Source: Rhodoferax antarcticus ANT.BR (lineage in GTDB: Bacteria > Pseudomonadota > Gammaproteobacteria > Burkholderiales > Burkholderiaceae_C). Taken from it: a stretch of DNA of 64,000 nucleotides. Location: positions 1 through 64,000 of the forward strand of contig NZ_MSYM01000011.1 in NCBI RefSeq assembly GCF_001938565.1, in the 5' to 3' direction. Within the stretch, counting starts at the first letter, position 1; every line of letters starts with the position of its first letter. The notes under the pieces were generated by a model, which worked only from the letters and a program-made list of their open reading frames with translations, was not told where the DNA came from and did not search any database. A program made the translations under genes and the position numbers. Shown piece by piece: positions 37,478 through 46,137 of the stretch.

Positions 37478-38269
37478 ATGACCCGAGTTTCAGGCACCAA
37501 TATCATCAAGGCTCCCTGCTGCGGGGCTTTGATGAGTACGCCCGCGTATTCATCCATCAATTTTTCAGCGTGGGAGTATTGGACTGATGGGTACGACCAC
37601 GGAAGTTTGGCCCCGTCGGGTGAGGGTTTGCGGCGTTGCGTGTGTGGCAAATGTTTTTTTAGCTACGAAGCTGCGCATGTACGCAAAATTTGGTCACCAA
37701 AGCCCCTAGCCCCGCCTGGGTGGGAGAGTAGAAAAGAAAATTGGTGGACTCGATTCATGGGTAGGGAAACCCGTGAACAGATTCTTGAGCGCTACGACAC
37801 CCGATCGGTCGCAGAAATTGAGGCCGAACAAAGTTCAATTCCACCAAGTCCAGATTACGTCAAGGACTCTGATTTGCTCGCGTTGATCAATGACGGGCTA
37901 CCAGACCTAAAAGTCGAGAAGGTTGTGCGCCGCCTTTACTGGCGCTACCTCAATGATCCCATTCGTGAGACTTACCGCAAGTTCAGGGAGGCACACAAGG
38001 ATGTCGATGCCGTTGGCAATTCGTCCACGTTTGCAGACTTTCAGCCGACACCCGAGCAAGCCGCGAACATGCTTCGATTGATTGAGCTGAACAAAGCGTC
38101 AGAAGCGCCAGATTGGCTGGAGATTGCCGAGTTGAACCGCGAGTTGGGTGACATGGATGCGGCGAGGAATGCCTTGAGTCAGATCACTGGTGAACAACAA
38201 CGGCTGCACCTTGTCGTTGAAAAACTGATCATCCTCAATACGCGTTGCCCCGTTCGATTTAACTTTTGA
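37478..38269 (+). CDS. Hypothetical protein with N-terminal zinc site
   Basis: 263 residues, not recognised. Two cysteine pairs near the N terminus (APCCGALM and CVCGKCF) may form a zinc ribbon; the C-terminal half is helical with a TPR-like segment (WLEIAELNRELGDMDAARNAL). It follows hsdR by 44 nt on the same strand and may be a late member of that operon or a separate defence gene. Confidence 0.65.
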   Translation: MTRVSGTNIIKAPCCGALMSTPAYSSINFSAWEYWTDGYDHGSLAPSGEGLRRCVCGKCFFSYEAAHVRKIWSPKPLAPPGWESRKENWWTRFMGRETREQILERYDTRSVAEIEAEQSSIPPSPDYVKDSDLLALINDGLPDLKVEKVVRRLYWRYLNDPIRETYRKFREAHKDVDAVGNSSTFADFQPTPEQAANMLRLIELNKASEAPDWLEIAELNRELGDMDAARNALSQITGEQQRLHLVVEKLIILNTRCPVRFNF

Positions 38270-38300
38270 TCTACTTGAGTCTTGATCTGGCTGCTCTTAT

Positions 38301-38341
38301 TTTGATAGCTGGTTGCGCACGTTCTACGAGGGCTAGCGGCC
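38301..38341 (-). repeat. Dispersed repeat, copy 7
   Basis: On the minus strand: GCCGCTAGCCCTCGTAG, then GTGCGCAACCAGCTATCAAAA. More diverged than the other copies; it follows the stop of the zinc-site gene. Confidence 0.65.
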
Positions 38342-38446
38342 TATTTGGCATATAGATAGTGCTGCGCAGGTGTTTAATCAGCTACCGCGTAGGCGGCAGG
38401 CATAGACGATCCTTCGGCGTGCCAACTTTGCAACTACCTCCACTAG

Positions 38447-38724
38447 CGCGGTCATGCCGGGCGCGTTGCCCGCTGAATGGCGCTTTGCGCTGGTGGCAAC
38501 GCACCCAACATCACCGCTTTCCATTTTTGCAACTCTGTAGTTTTGGTCAGTGGCCAATGCGGAGTACCGCAATGGCCAGGCAGCACCAAGCTGTCGCGCA
38601 GCTTCGACGAGCAGCGCGGTCATGCAGTGCGGCCTGACTTTTGATGGAGTTGCGCTGCGCGCTGTGGGGCAGTCCACCCAGCATCACCGCTTTCGGTTTG
38701 CCCGCCTTGTAGTGTGGGTCAGTG
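38447..38724 (+). repeat. Degenerate tandem duplication, about 170 bp
   Basis: GCGCGGTCATGC (38447 and 38614), CACCCARCATCACCGCTTTC (38502 and 38675) and GGTCAGTG (38545 and 38717) recur in the same order at offsets of 167-173 bp. The copies have diverged between these blocks. Confidence 0.65.
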
Positions 38725-38928
38725 CGCGCGGCTCGGCTTCTCCCCGCACAGGGGCTGGGGAGTTACATCGCCAGTGCTTCGCAAGTGTCAGCCAGTGCGC
38801 TGGAGCGCAGATATGGATTGTCTCGGCTCGCTTGCGCATCGTCTGGAAGAGCCATCGCTACGCGCGGCATTGCAGCCAGCTCCACCACTGTTGGCACACG
38901 CCCGCTACTGCCACCCGCTTCGCTTTTA

Positions 38929-39033
38929 CATAACGCCGCATTGCCCTCAGTGCCCGCCAGTCGCTGCGCTAAAGCTCCGCTTAGTGCCGGTCACCGCTTC
39001 GCGCCCTTTCGGGTGAAGGCAACAGGCGTTATG
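38929..39033. other. attC-like palindrome
   Basis: Ends CATAACGCC (38929-38937) and GGCGTTATG (39025-39033) are exactly inverted. Inside them TTGCCCTCA (38941-38949) pairs with TGAAGGCAA (39014-39022) at 8 of 9 positions, with unequal spacers of 3 and 2 nt. This two-box layout with an offset spacer is that of integron attC sites. The outer core GTTATGC does not fully fit GTTRRRY, and no integron integrase is visible. Confidence 0.5.
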
Positions 39034-39539
39034 CAAAGTGGCCTTCGCTGGAGGCGGTCGCACAGCCGTCGGCGCTCTCCGTTCGCATTCGCGCCCTACG
39101 CGCCGCCGTCTGCGCGCCCTTGTGGGTTTGCCTGCACCGTGGCATTAGTCAGGCGCTGCGCGCTGTGTGTCCGGTCAGTGGCCTGCGGCCAGGCTTGTCG
39201 TGTATGCCTGCGCCCGCCCGTGGGCCTCGCCGCTGCGCGGCTTGGCTACGCGCTGAACTGCCCGTCCGCCCCCCGTGGGGGCTCCCTCAGTCAGCGCAAG
39301 ACCGGGGGGGGGGTGAGCGGCGCTTACGCGCCGCTACCGAAGGTTCGTTGTCGATTACGATGCGCAGTCGGCTTTAGTGGCGCTTGTGCGAAAAGATGCA
39401 ATCCGAATCTCACCTCCACTCACACCGCGTCAAGACGTAGCATAATTGAGACACTTATATTTTTGGCGTTACTTTTGGCGGTATGTTTCAAGATGGTTGT
39501 CTGTAAACCTAGCGTTCATAAGGGTAACAAGGCGATGTG

Positions 39540-39551
39540 CGATCCCCGCCA
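39540..39551 (+). other. Candidate right attachment core (attR)
   Basis: Exact 12-nt copy (CGATCCCCGCCA) of the tRNA-Arg T-arm sequence at 24356. The following bases no longer match the tRNA acceptor, so the site is degenerate or the match is chance. Confidence 0.4.
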
Positions 39552-39603
39552 CCCCCCGGAGTTGATCGGGCCCGCCTCTTTGACCCACTGAAGTACACGC
39601 CTC

Positions 39604-39885
39604 ATGCAGCATAAGGACCATTACGCCGCTCTGGGCTTGCCCACTTCGGCCATGCTCGCTGACATCAAAAAAGCCTTTCGTCAGCAGGCGTCTTTGCATC
39701 ACCCGGATCGCAACGCCTGCCCACAGGCTCCGGCGCGTTTTCGTGCTGTACAAGAGGCGTACGACGTGCTGTCTGACCCAGACTTGCGCAAAGCCTACGA
39801 TGACAATCGCCAACGCAACTTGCTCGACAGTCCGCTGGAGACTGCTCGCACCATCTGGCTCGACTATTTTGGCCGCCTCGTTTGA
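39604..39885 (+). CDS. Short J-domain protein
   Basis: 93 residues, almost only a J domain: DHYAALGLPTSAMLADIKKAF, the HPD motif in HHPDRN and VQEAYDVLSDPDLRKAYD. It would stimulate an Hsp70. It lacks the zinc-finger and C-terminal domains of DnaJ and does not look like HscB. First gene of a plus-strand group with three unknown genes. Confidence 0.88.
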   Translation: MQHKDHYAALGLPTSAMLADIKKAFRQQASLHHPDRNACPQAPARFRAVQEAYDVLSDPDLRKAYDDNRQRNLLDSPLETARTIWLDYFGRLV

Positions 39886-39910
39886 GGCGGGTTCCACCGA
39901 AGGTATCCCC

Positions 39911-40486
39911 ATGAGAATGTCTGCATTTTTTCGCGCCCTGCGCACCTCTTATCAGGCCGAGATCGACGACCTTGCCTCAGATTCCGAGGGCAAGGATGTG
40001 CTGCACCAACGCCTGCTGGAAAAACGCGGCCAGATTGGTTTCTTGGGCCAGATGATGGAGACGGCGCCTGAAATGGTGGCTGTCGCCTTTCACGGCGGTT
40101 TTCACTTCGAGCTGCCTGCCGTCATGGAGCAGCTCCTGACGCTGGAGTCCGATGAGTTTCCGGATTGGGACAGTCTGGGCGATGCCATTCAGTTGACGCC
40201 CTGGGCCAAAGACATGGCCGCCGTGTTGCTCAAGCAGCCGCAAGGCGACTGGTTCATGACTGTGGCGGCCACGCTGGAATATGTGTACCAGCGTCCATCG
40301 CCGCATCAGCAAGAAAGCGCGCTTGAGCCTGAGCACACCGAGCACGGTGCACGGCGCCAGGCCCGCAATCTGGATCACGGCCACGACTTCGATGCGGATG
40401 ACGACCACGCTCATAAAAATGACCAGGAGCATGACGAGGCGAGTACAGACTGGCTCGAAGGCCAGGGTTTTGACCGCAAGGAATGA
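39911..40486 (+). CDS. Hypothetical protein with acidic, His-rich tail
   Basis: 191 residues, unknown. The first 130 residues are helical (FLGQMMETAPEMVAVAFHGGF); the tail is very rich in Asp, His and Glu (HGHDFDADDDHAHKNDQ), which could bind metal or act as a flexible linker. It lies 25 nt after the J-domain gene and 1 nt before the next. Confidence 0.65.
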   Translation: MRMSAFFRALRTSYQAEIDDLASDSEGKDVLHQRLLEKRGQIGFLGQMMETAPEMVAVAFHGGFHFELPAVMEQLLTLESDEFPDWDSLGDAIQLTPWAKDMAAVLLKQPQGDWFMTVAATLEYVYQRPSPHQQESALEPEHTEHGARRQARNLDHGHDFDADDDHAHKNDQEHDEASTDWLEGQGFDRKE

Positions 40487-40487
40487 C

Positions 40488-41231
40488 ATGAAGCATTTGG
40501 CGCTGATCGAAAAAACACAATCCCTGATTGCTGCCGGCGACATCGTCGGCGCAGAGTCTGCGCTGGTTGAACTGGCTGATGCGCAGGGCGACGGCGCTTT
40601 GATGGAGGTGCTGACGCAGTTGCCGGCTAAGGATGTGCTGGCGATCATCCGCGAGTACGACAACTCCAAAGCGTCGATCATCAACCTGATGCTCACCCCG
40701 GAGCAGTTTGCCCGCGCGGTGGTCATTGAAAAACAATACCGTGACCTGACCCGCTCGCATTTGCGCGGCATGATGAACTCGGTCATTTTTCGCGATGGCG
40801 CTGATTCACTGGCGTTTTTGACCGCGATTGGCGACTTGGAAGGCGGCAGCGAAGCACTGGCGGACTACTTTGAGGAAAAGTGGAGTCGTATCGAGGCCTT
40901 CGCCCGCACCGGCATCTTTGACACGGTTGAAGACGATGGCGAGATGATCTTGGAAGACGACCTGCGTGCCAACGCCTGGGCGCGACCGCGTGTCGAACTC
41001 GATGAGGTGGCCGACCAGGACTGGATGCAAGCCGCTTGGCTGCTGCGCCACGAGTTGCCTGACCTGTTCATTGAGATGCTGGTGGTGCTGCGCGCCAAGG
41101 CGCGTGCGTTTGAGCTGGGGCTGGCTGCTGATGAGTTGGAAGACGACGACGGCAAGGTTGAAACCCGCGACACCGACCTGGGCAAAGCCACCCCGGCGGC
41201 GCGCGAGTCTGATGAAGAATCCGCCATATAG
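40488..41231 (+). CDS. Hypothetical protein, helical
   Basis: 247 residues, unknown. Starts MKHLALIEKTQSLIAAGDIVGAESALVELAD (first part shown in brief) in a repeat-like helical style, with an acidic middle and C terminus. Directly follows the previous gene, suggesting an operon. No signal peptide, membrane segment or known motif. Confidence 0.65.
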   Translation: MKHLALIEKTQSLIAAGDIVGAESALVELADAQGDGALMEVLTQLPAKDVLAIIREYDNSKASIINLMLTPEQFARAVVIEKQYRDLTRSHLRGMMNSVIFRDGADSLAFLTAIGDLEGGSEALADYFEEKWSRIEAFARTGIFDTVEDDGEMILEDDLRANAWARPRVELDEVADQDWMQAAWLLRHELPDLFIEMLVVLRAKARAFELGLAADELEDDDGKVETRDTDLGKATPAARESDEESAI

Positions 41232-41234
41232 CTC

Positions 41235-41280
41235 GAATGAGCCCGAATGAGCCCGAATAACGCAGGCCGCTTGGCCTGCG
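41235..41280. repeat. Short direct repeat and hairpin
   Basis: GAATGAGCCC is repeated at 41235 and 41245, followed by the 8-bp perfect hairpin CGCAGGCC/GGCCTGCG (41261-41280) with a GCTT loop. There is no T-run; it may set relative expression of the flanking genes. Confidence 0.5.
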
Positions 41281-41290
41281 GCTAACCCGC

Positions 41291-42514
41291 ATGACAACCA
41301 CTTCAGCCCCTGCCGCAGGCACTGTCTCGCTATTCGACAGCCGACCATTTTTTGAAAAAGCGCTGCTGTATGGCGTGCAGTACGGTCTGCTGGACCAGGC
41401 CAAACTCACCGAGATTGCTGCAGACGCGCCCAAGGGCATGGTGCAGATCGCCCGCTACTTCGGCAGCGAGTTCCTGCGCCCTGAGTTAGAGCGTGCGCGT
41501 GACCGTATCATCAATTTGGTCAGCCTGCACCTGCAGACGGCAAGCGCCGGTGATCTGCACGCGGCGGCAACTTTGCTGCGCGACCATTCGTTTTTGTCGC
41601 GATCCAAAGCGGGCTCAGACATGCTCAAGGCGTTGATCGTCATGCCGCAGAACACCCACTTTGGGATGAACGAGCGGGGTGGTTTTTCAGACCGGCACAT
41701 TCCTCAACTGGCGCGCTGGTCTTTGGCCAGCTTTGCCGAAGTTCAGGTTGAATTGGCGGCGCGCCTGCGTGTGGCGCGGGTGGTGGATGCGGCGCTGTGG
41801 GCTGCTGACCAGTTGGGGCTGTCTGCCGATGAGTTGCAGGACTTTGAGCCAGACGCCGAAGCGGTGATTCGCACCGCATTGCTGGCGCGGGCTACCCGGC
41901 GCAAGGAAATGCCCGACTGGCCCAGCTTTGAAAAAATGGTGGCGGCACTGCGGCGCAAAGATTCGGCCGCGGTCGCCATGGCTTTGGTATTACCCAAAAA
42001 TTTGCCGCCAGAGTGCACCGAGGTGGTTGAGTCAGCGCGCCAGAGCGTGTTGGCGGATCTGCCCAAGCTGCTGGATGCCCGGCTTGGTGTGCGCAAGCTC
42101 TTTGACCAGACCCCCGCTTTCATGGGGCGCTATTTCTGGATAGAAGACGCGTTGAGCGAAGTCGGCCAGCATGACCGCCAGCGCTCTGGCGCGTGGGACA
42201 AACTGACTCAAGGCTTGGGTGATGACGGCACGCTGCTCACCCTGTTTGTGTGTGTTGCGGCGGGAAGCGCCCCCAAAACGCTGTTGACCGATAAGTCAGC
42301 TGCAGCGTTGATCCGCAAGATGCGAAAAACCGGCTTTCAGCCCGCGCTGGCGACTGAATTTATACGCAATCACGCACCAGAGCAGCACCAAGTCGACTAC
42401 GCCCGCCTTTGGCAAGACTTTGTGGCTGAAGCGCAGGCCACGTTGCTCAGCAGCTATGACAGCAAGTTCAGCGACGCCCTGTCGCTCATGCGGCGTGAGT
42501 GCAACGTCGCCTGA
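41291..42514 (+). CDS. Hypothetical protein, 407 residues
   Basis: Unknown cytoplasmic-looking protein, largely helical. It has no membrane segment or catalytic motif that I recognise. It is the last plus-strand gene of the J-domain group and faces the PilZ gene 23 nt away. Confidence 0.65.
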   Translation: MTTTSAPAAGTVSLFDSRPFFEKALLYGVQYGLLDQAKLTEIAADAPKGMVQIARYFGSEFLRPELERARDRIINLVSLHLQTASAGDLHAAATLLRDHSFLSRSKAGSDMLKALIVMPQNTHFGMNERGGFSDRHIPQLARWSLASFAEVQVELAARLRVARVVDAALWAADQLGLSADELQDFEPDAEAVIRTALLARATRRKEMPDWPSFEKMVAALRRKDSAAVAMALVLPKNLPPECTEVVESARQSVLADLPKLLDARLGVRKLFDQTPAFMGRYFWIEDALSEVGQHDRQRSGAWDKLTQGLGDDGTLLTLFVCVAAGSAPKTLLTDKSAAALIRKMRKTGFQPALATEFIRNHAPEQHQVDYARLWQDFVAEAQATLLSSYDSKFSDALSLMRRECNVA

Positions 42515-42537
42515 TTTGGCGGTTTTTTGCCCGTGCC

Positions 42538-42921
42538 TCAAGCGTGTCGGGTTGAAAAAAGCTGTGCCAATTCGCGGTCCATCAAATCCGCGTCGCCCGT
42601 ATTGAGCTCCAGCAGGCGGCGCAGCAGGGTCAGGCTGGCCAGGTCGATGTGCTCGCAGCGCAGGCCCACATGACAGCCGTTCAAGTGGGCAATGGTGCCG
42701 GCCATTTCGATGACTTCGCCATCACCCGACAGCGGCAGCAACAAACGGCAAGGCGCTTGCAACTGGAGTTCTTCGGGCACCTCGGTCTGCACCAGTGCAC
42801 CTTTGAGGGCAATGTCGAGCAGGGTCACTTGCAGATTTTTGCCAGGCAGGTGCAGCGTGACTGCGGCGCTGAAAGGGATGCGCGAAAACAGGCGGTGACC
42901 TTCGGCAGGGGTGGCTTTCAT
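42538..42921 (-). CDS. PilZ-domain protein
   Basis: 127 residues. Start ATG 42921, with AAGGAA 8 nt upstream. The N-terminal HRLFSRIPF and the later DIALKGALV fit the cyclic-di-GMP-binding PilZ pattern (RxxxR-type and DxSxxG-type sites, here DIALKG). A single-domain PilZ protein is likely a c-di-GMP receptor; its target is unknown. Confidence 0.75.
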   Translation of the reverse strand: MKATPAEGHRLFSRIPFSAAVTLHLPGKNLQVTLLDIALKGALVQTEVPEELQLQAPCRLLLPLSGDGEVIEMAGTIAHLNGCHVGLRCEHIDLASLTLLRRLLELNTGDADLMDRELAQLFSTRHA

Positions 42922-43076
42922 GTGAATTCCTTGGGGGGGTGACGTGAACCGGTGCGGCGTATGCCCAAATGATAAAGCACGCCTATTCGCCGGTACTGGA
43001 TGCAAAAAAACTGGGCCCGCACTTCGGGCGCCGCCAAAAAAAACCCAATTTCAGACGCTGTCGCGCAGCTTGAGAG

Positions 43077-43388
43077 TTATGACCAAGACAGCATCAAACA
43101 TTTGCGCACGCAACGTCCCGCCAGTTTTTCGCCGGTCATAAACAGCAGGCGCACCACATCCATACTGCGCGTTTGCATCTCTTCAGGTAGCAGCACAGAG
43201 TCTGACGCGCGCTGCTGCACGGCCCGCAACTCCCCGCGCTGGGTGATGTCCTCTACCAATGCGGTGAAACCAACCAGCAGCAGCGCGGCAACCGTCACCA
43301 GCATCCAGATCAGCGTGTGGGCCCAAGCGCTGCGCCAGAAGGCGTGGGTGGCACTGCGTCGGGACAGCAAGGGGCTAGGGGTGTTCAT
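43077..43388 (-). CDS. Small single-span membrane protein
   Basis: 103 residues from ATG 43388, with AAAGGAG 6 nt before it. One hydrophobic segment (LIWMLVTVAALLLVGFTAL, about residues 27-45) after a basic N terminus. No family recognised. Confidence 0.6.
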   Translation of the reverse strand: MNTPSPLLSRRSATHAFWRSAWAHTLIWMLVTVAALLLVGFTALVEDITQRGELRAVQQRASDSVLLPEEMQTRSMDVVRLLFMTGEKLAGRCVRKCLMLSWS

Positions 43389-43938
43389 AGGTCGCTCCTT
43401 TAGGAACTCTAGGTGCTCCCATGTTCCCTGTGAACGCCCTAGCCCGCTGTCGGCGCATGGCGCCGCGCGCTGTAGGAGCGCGCCGACAGATGGGCGAGCC
43501 AGCGTGGACATCGCGTGTGAGTCAGCGAAGCAGTGCGGGGTTGGCCTGCCAGAGCAGCGCACCCCGCGCGCTGCCCACCGACCAAGCTGGTGAGTCAGCC
43601 GTATAGCGCTCGACAGTCGATCCCGACGAGGGCGCGCGGTACAGAGAGGTTTCCATGGCGTTCTCCCGACATAAGTGGTGGCAGAGGGTTGTGAAACGAG
43701 CGTCTGATGGCGGGCACTCACATGCCCACACATCCATTCGAAAGATTCCAGCGTAGCGCTGGGTTTGGGGCACGCGTGTCGGACAACGTCGACTGTGCAT
43801 GACCGCCGCAACGCCATGCGGAGCAAACAGGCGCTTGTCCAACAGGGTGCGCGCCGAATGCGACCAGGCTCTGCAGTAAGCTCAGCGCTCTCTACTGCCG
43901 CCCCGGCCGCGGCCACCTGGCCCGACACCCATCACACC
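43389..43938. other. Intergenic region with a hairpin
   Basis: About 550 bp between divergent genes. It contains a possible 44-residue gene (43522-43656, listed) and a hairpin with a perfect 10-bp stem CTGTCGGCGC/GCGCCGACAG (43447-43489) whose inner part resembles the tgtaggagcg repeat style. Promoters for the mscS-like gene should lie in its right half but I cannot assign them. Confidence 0.5.
43522..43656 (-). CDS. Possible small protein
   Basis: A 44-residue frame beginning METSLYRAPSSGSTVERY, with GGGAGA 6 nt before the ATG. The ribosome-binding site is good and the composition is ordinary, but there is no family match I can name. Confidence 0.3.
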   Translation of the reverse strand: METSLYRAPSSGSTVERYTADSPAWSVGSARGALLWQANPALLR

Positions 43939-44997
43939 ATGCCACTGATCGACAACATCATCCGCCACCCCCCGCCGCGATTCGATCTGAACGAGGTACT
44001 CGAGCGCTTGCTGGATAAAGTCTATGGCCTGCTCTCAGCGCTCCCCTCTTTTCTGCTGGCGCTGCTGGTGGTCTGGCTCGGTTGGAAGCTGGGCGCCTGG
44101 TTGTCGCGCCGCGCCGCGATCGAGCGTCTCTCTGTCCGTAACCCTTTTCTTAATGAGCTCGCGCGCACCACTACCCGCTGGGTCAGCACCGCGATCGCCC
44201 TGCTGATCGCGCTGGAAATACTCGACGCCACGGCCGTGGTCGGCGCCATGCTGGGCACCGCCGGTGTGATCGGCATCGTGTTGGGTTTCGCTTTCAAAGA
44301 GACGCTGGAAAATTACCTCGCGGGCGTGCTCATGAGCCTGCGCCAGCCGTTCGCCCCGCGCGATCTAGTGGTCATCGACGGTCAGGAAGGCATCGTGGTG
44401 TCACTCACCTCGCGCGCCACCATCCTCATGACGCCCGACGGCAACCACCTACGTCTGCCCAATGCGCTGGTGTTTCGCAGCGTGATGCTCAACTACACCC
44501 GCAATCCCAGTCGGCGCTTCGAGTTCGATGTGGGTGTGGGTGTGCAGGAAGACCTGATCCAAGCCCAACTGCTCGGCACTGCAGAGTTGCAGCGCCTGGC
44601 AGGCGTGATGAACGAGCCGCCTCCACGCGCCCTGATCCAGACGCTGGGCGACTCCAACGTGCAGCTGCGCTTTTTCGGCTGGGTCGACCAACGCACCCAC
44701 GATTTCTGGATGGTTCGCAGCGAGGCGATTCGCCATGTGAAGCTGGCACTGGAAGCCGCAGGCATGGACATGCCGGAACCGATTTACCGGGTGCAGCTCA
44801 GCCACCCACAGGCTGCTACCCACCCCGCACTGGTCGTGCCTGCGCCTGACGCCCCGCCCCGTGCCCGGCGCACCGAGCGCGCCACCCCGGCAGCGCTCGA
44901 CCTTAGCGTTAACCGCGAACTGCAGCAGCAGATCGACCAAGACCGGCACGCCAGCGATCAGCCAAATTTGCTTGATGCCCAGGCACCACGCGAGTAG
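43939..44997 (+). CDS. MscS-family mechanosensitive channel
   Basis: 352 residues from ATG 43939. Three hydrophobic segments (about 33-52, 76-92 and 97-120), the pore-lining MscS helix with GTAGVIGIVLGFAFKETLENY (in part) near 110-130, and the beta domain PFAPRDLVVIDGQEGIVV. Inner-membrane channel that relieves hypo-osmotic pressure. A longer frame from 43765 lacks family character. Confidence 0.9.
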   Translation: MPLIDNIIRHPPPRFDLNEVLERLLDKVYGLLSALPSFLLALLVVWLGWKLGAWLSRRAAIERLSVRNPFLNELARTTTRWVSTAIALLIALEILDATAVVGAMLGTAGVIGIVLGFAFKETLENYLAGVLMSLRQPFAPRDLVVIDGQEGIVVSLTSRATILMTPDGNHLRLPNALVFRSVMLNYTRNPSRRFEFDVGVGVQEDLIQAQLLGTAELQRLAGVMNEPPPRALIQTLGDSNVQLRFFGWVDQRTHDFWMVRSEAIRHVKLALEAAGMDMPEPIYRVQLSHPQAATHPALVVPAPDAPPRARRTERATPAALDLSVNRELQQQIDQDRHASDQPNLLDAQAPRE

Positions 44998-45237
44998 GCC
45001 GCCCAGTTCACCAGCCAGGCCCTCGACCCGTAGCACGGGCTCACGCTCGCCTGGTTTGAGCCCCATGCGCCCACGCTGCACGGGAACTTGTCCTACACAG
45101 TCGCGCGCTTTTAGCCGACGGTGCCGAGCCGCCTGCGAGCCTAAAGTTACAGCACAGCGAAACAAACGAAGTCAACGCTGCGATCGACACCGGCCCCCTG
45201 CGGGTCAATGCACCTCACCATCAAAGGAGTAATGAAC

Positions 45238-45453
45238 ATGAACTGGGAACGTATTGAAGGCAATTGGAAGCAACTCACAGGCAAGGCCAAGGAGAACTGG
45301 GGCAAGCTCACCGATGACGACATGGACGTGGTTGCTGGCCGACGCGATCAGCTCGCCGGCAAGATCCAAGAGCGTTACGGCATCGCCAAAGACGAAGCTG
45401 AAGAGCAGGTAAATTCCTGGGAGCGCAGCGCCACCGACGACTGGTTCCGTTAA
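45238..45453 (+). CDS. CsbD-family stress protein
   Basis: 71 residues: MNWERIEGNWKQLTGKAKENW (first 20 shown in part) and GRRDQLAGKIQERYG are the CsbD signature. ATG 45238 is 7 nt from AAAGGAG; an ATG at 45232 is too close. Small hydrophilic proteins of this family rise under stress; the mechanism is unknown. Confidence 0.92.
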   Translation: MNWERIEGNWKQLTGKAKENWGKLTDDDMDVVAGRRDQLAGKIQERYGIAKDEAEEQVNSWERSATDDWFR

Positions 45454-45652
45454 TTAAAACGACAACGCCATTGCATGCAGACCCACGCAGTGGCGTTGCA
45501 ATTTGAAATCAGCAACCGCCCACACCCCCACTTTCGCTCATATCGCCACCGCCCGACAGGGCCACGCGACGCAACAAGTTGCGTGAAACACAGCGTCAAC
45601 AAACCGGCCTCTTCACGCACAACGCTAGCATCGCTCCAAGAGACACCCCATC

Positions 45653-46093
45653 ATGAATAAAACCCAACGCACCCTCTCTGTGCTCGCACTCAGCACCGCC
45701 GCTCTGGCGTTGACAGCGTGCGACCAGTCCAAACCACCCACCGTGGGCGAGAAGATCGACAACGGCATCGCGCGCACCCAGGAGGCCGCCACCGAGGCCA
45801 AGCAGGACATGCAGGCAGCGGGCAGCGAGATCAAGCAGGACGCCTCACAGGCAGGCACCAACATCGCCGACGGCGCTGCCGACATGACCATTACCACCAA
45901 GGTGAAGACCGCCTTGGCTGGCGATGACCAGCTCAGCGCGTTGGCCATCAACGTCGATACCAGCAACAAGGTGGTCACCCTCACTGGCCCCGCGCCGAAC
46001 CAGGCTGCTTCCGATCGCGCCAGTTCGTTGGCTCAGGCGGTGGAGGGCGTCACCGAGGTCAAGAACCTGCTCACCGTGGGCGCCAAGAGCTGA
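45653..46093 (+). CDS. BON-domain lipoprotein
   Basis: 146 residues. Signal peptide with lipobox LALTACDQ (Cys near 23), a helical Ala/Glu/Lys-rich stretch (about 40-75), and one BON domain (TITTKVKTALAGDDQL to VEGVTEVKNLLTV). Expected in the periplasm, attached to a membrane; BON domains bind phospholipids. OsmY-like role inferred. Confidence 0.9.
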   Translation: MNKTQRTLSVLALSTAALALTACDQSKPPTVGEKIDNGIARTQEAATEAKQDMQAAGSEIKQDASQAGTNIADGAADMTITTKVKTALAGDDQLSALAINVDTSNKVVTLTGPAPNQAASDRASSLAQAVEGVTEVKNLLTVGAKS

Positions 46094-46137
46094 ACCTCGC
46101 CAGCGCAACTACCGCCCAAGTTACTTAGGAGAACACC

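Larger units (their letters stand above)
24377..39551. mobile_element. Genomic island at tRNA-Arg (integrase now broken)
   Basis: The segment starts at the tRNA 3' end with an integrase N-terminal fragment, carries restriction-modification and toxin-antitoxin genes, several unknown genes and a non-coding stretch, and ends near a 12-nt copy of the tRNA sequence. TGGCGGTA-type repeats occur at both edges (24491-24540 and 39464-39484). Flanks outside are ordinary chromosomal genes. The exact ends are inferred. Confidence 0.6.
38270..39603. other. 1.3-kb stretch without a credible gene
   Basis: Long open frames exist here but are rich in Arg, Ala, Ser and Cys and lack any family signature, so I do not call them. 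The stretch contains a dispersed repeat copy, a degenerate tandem duplication of about 170 bp (38447-38724), an attC-like palindrome (38929-39033), a run of ten Gs (39304-39313) and the inferred right end of the island near 39551. Confidence 0.6.

Noticed and set aside
38722-39591. A 289-residue plus-strand frame at the island end
   Set aside because: Arg/Ala/Cys-rich with no motif; it spans the attC-like palindrome and the poly-G run and shows no ribosome-binding site.
39604-39885. The short J protein as the missing HscB
   Set aside because: It lacks the C-terminal IscU-binding three-helix domain, and lies 18 kb away on the other strand.
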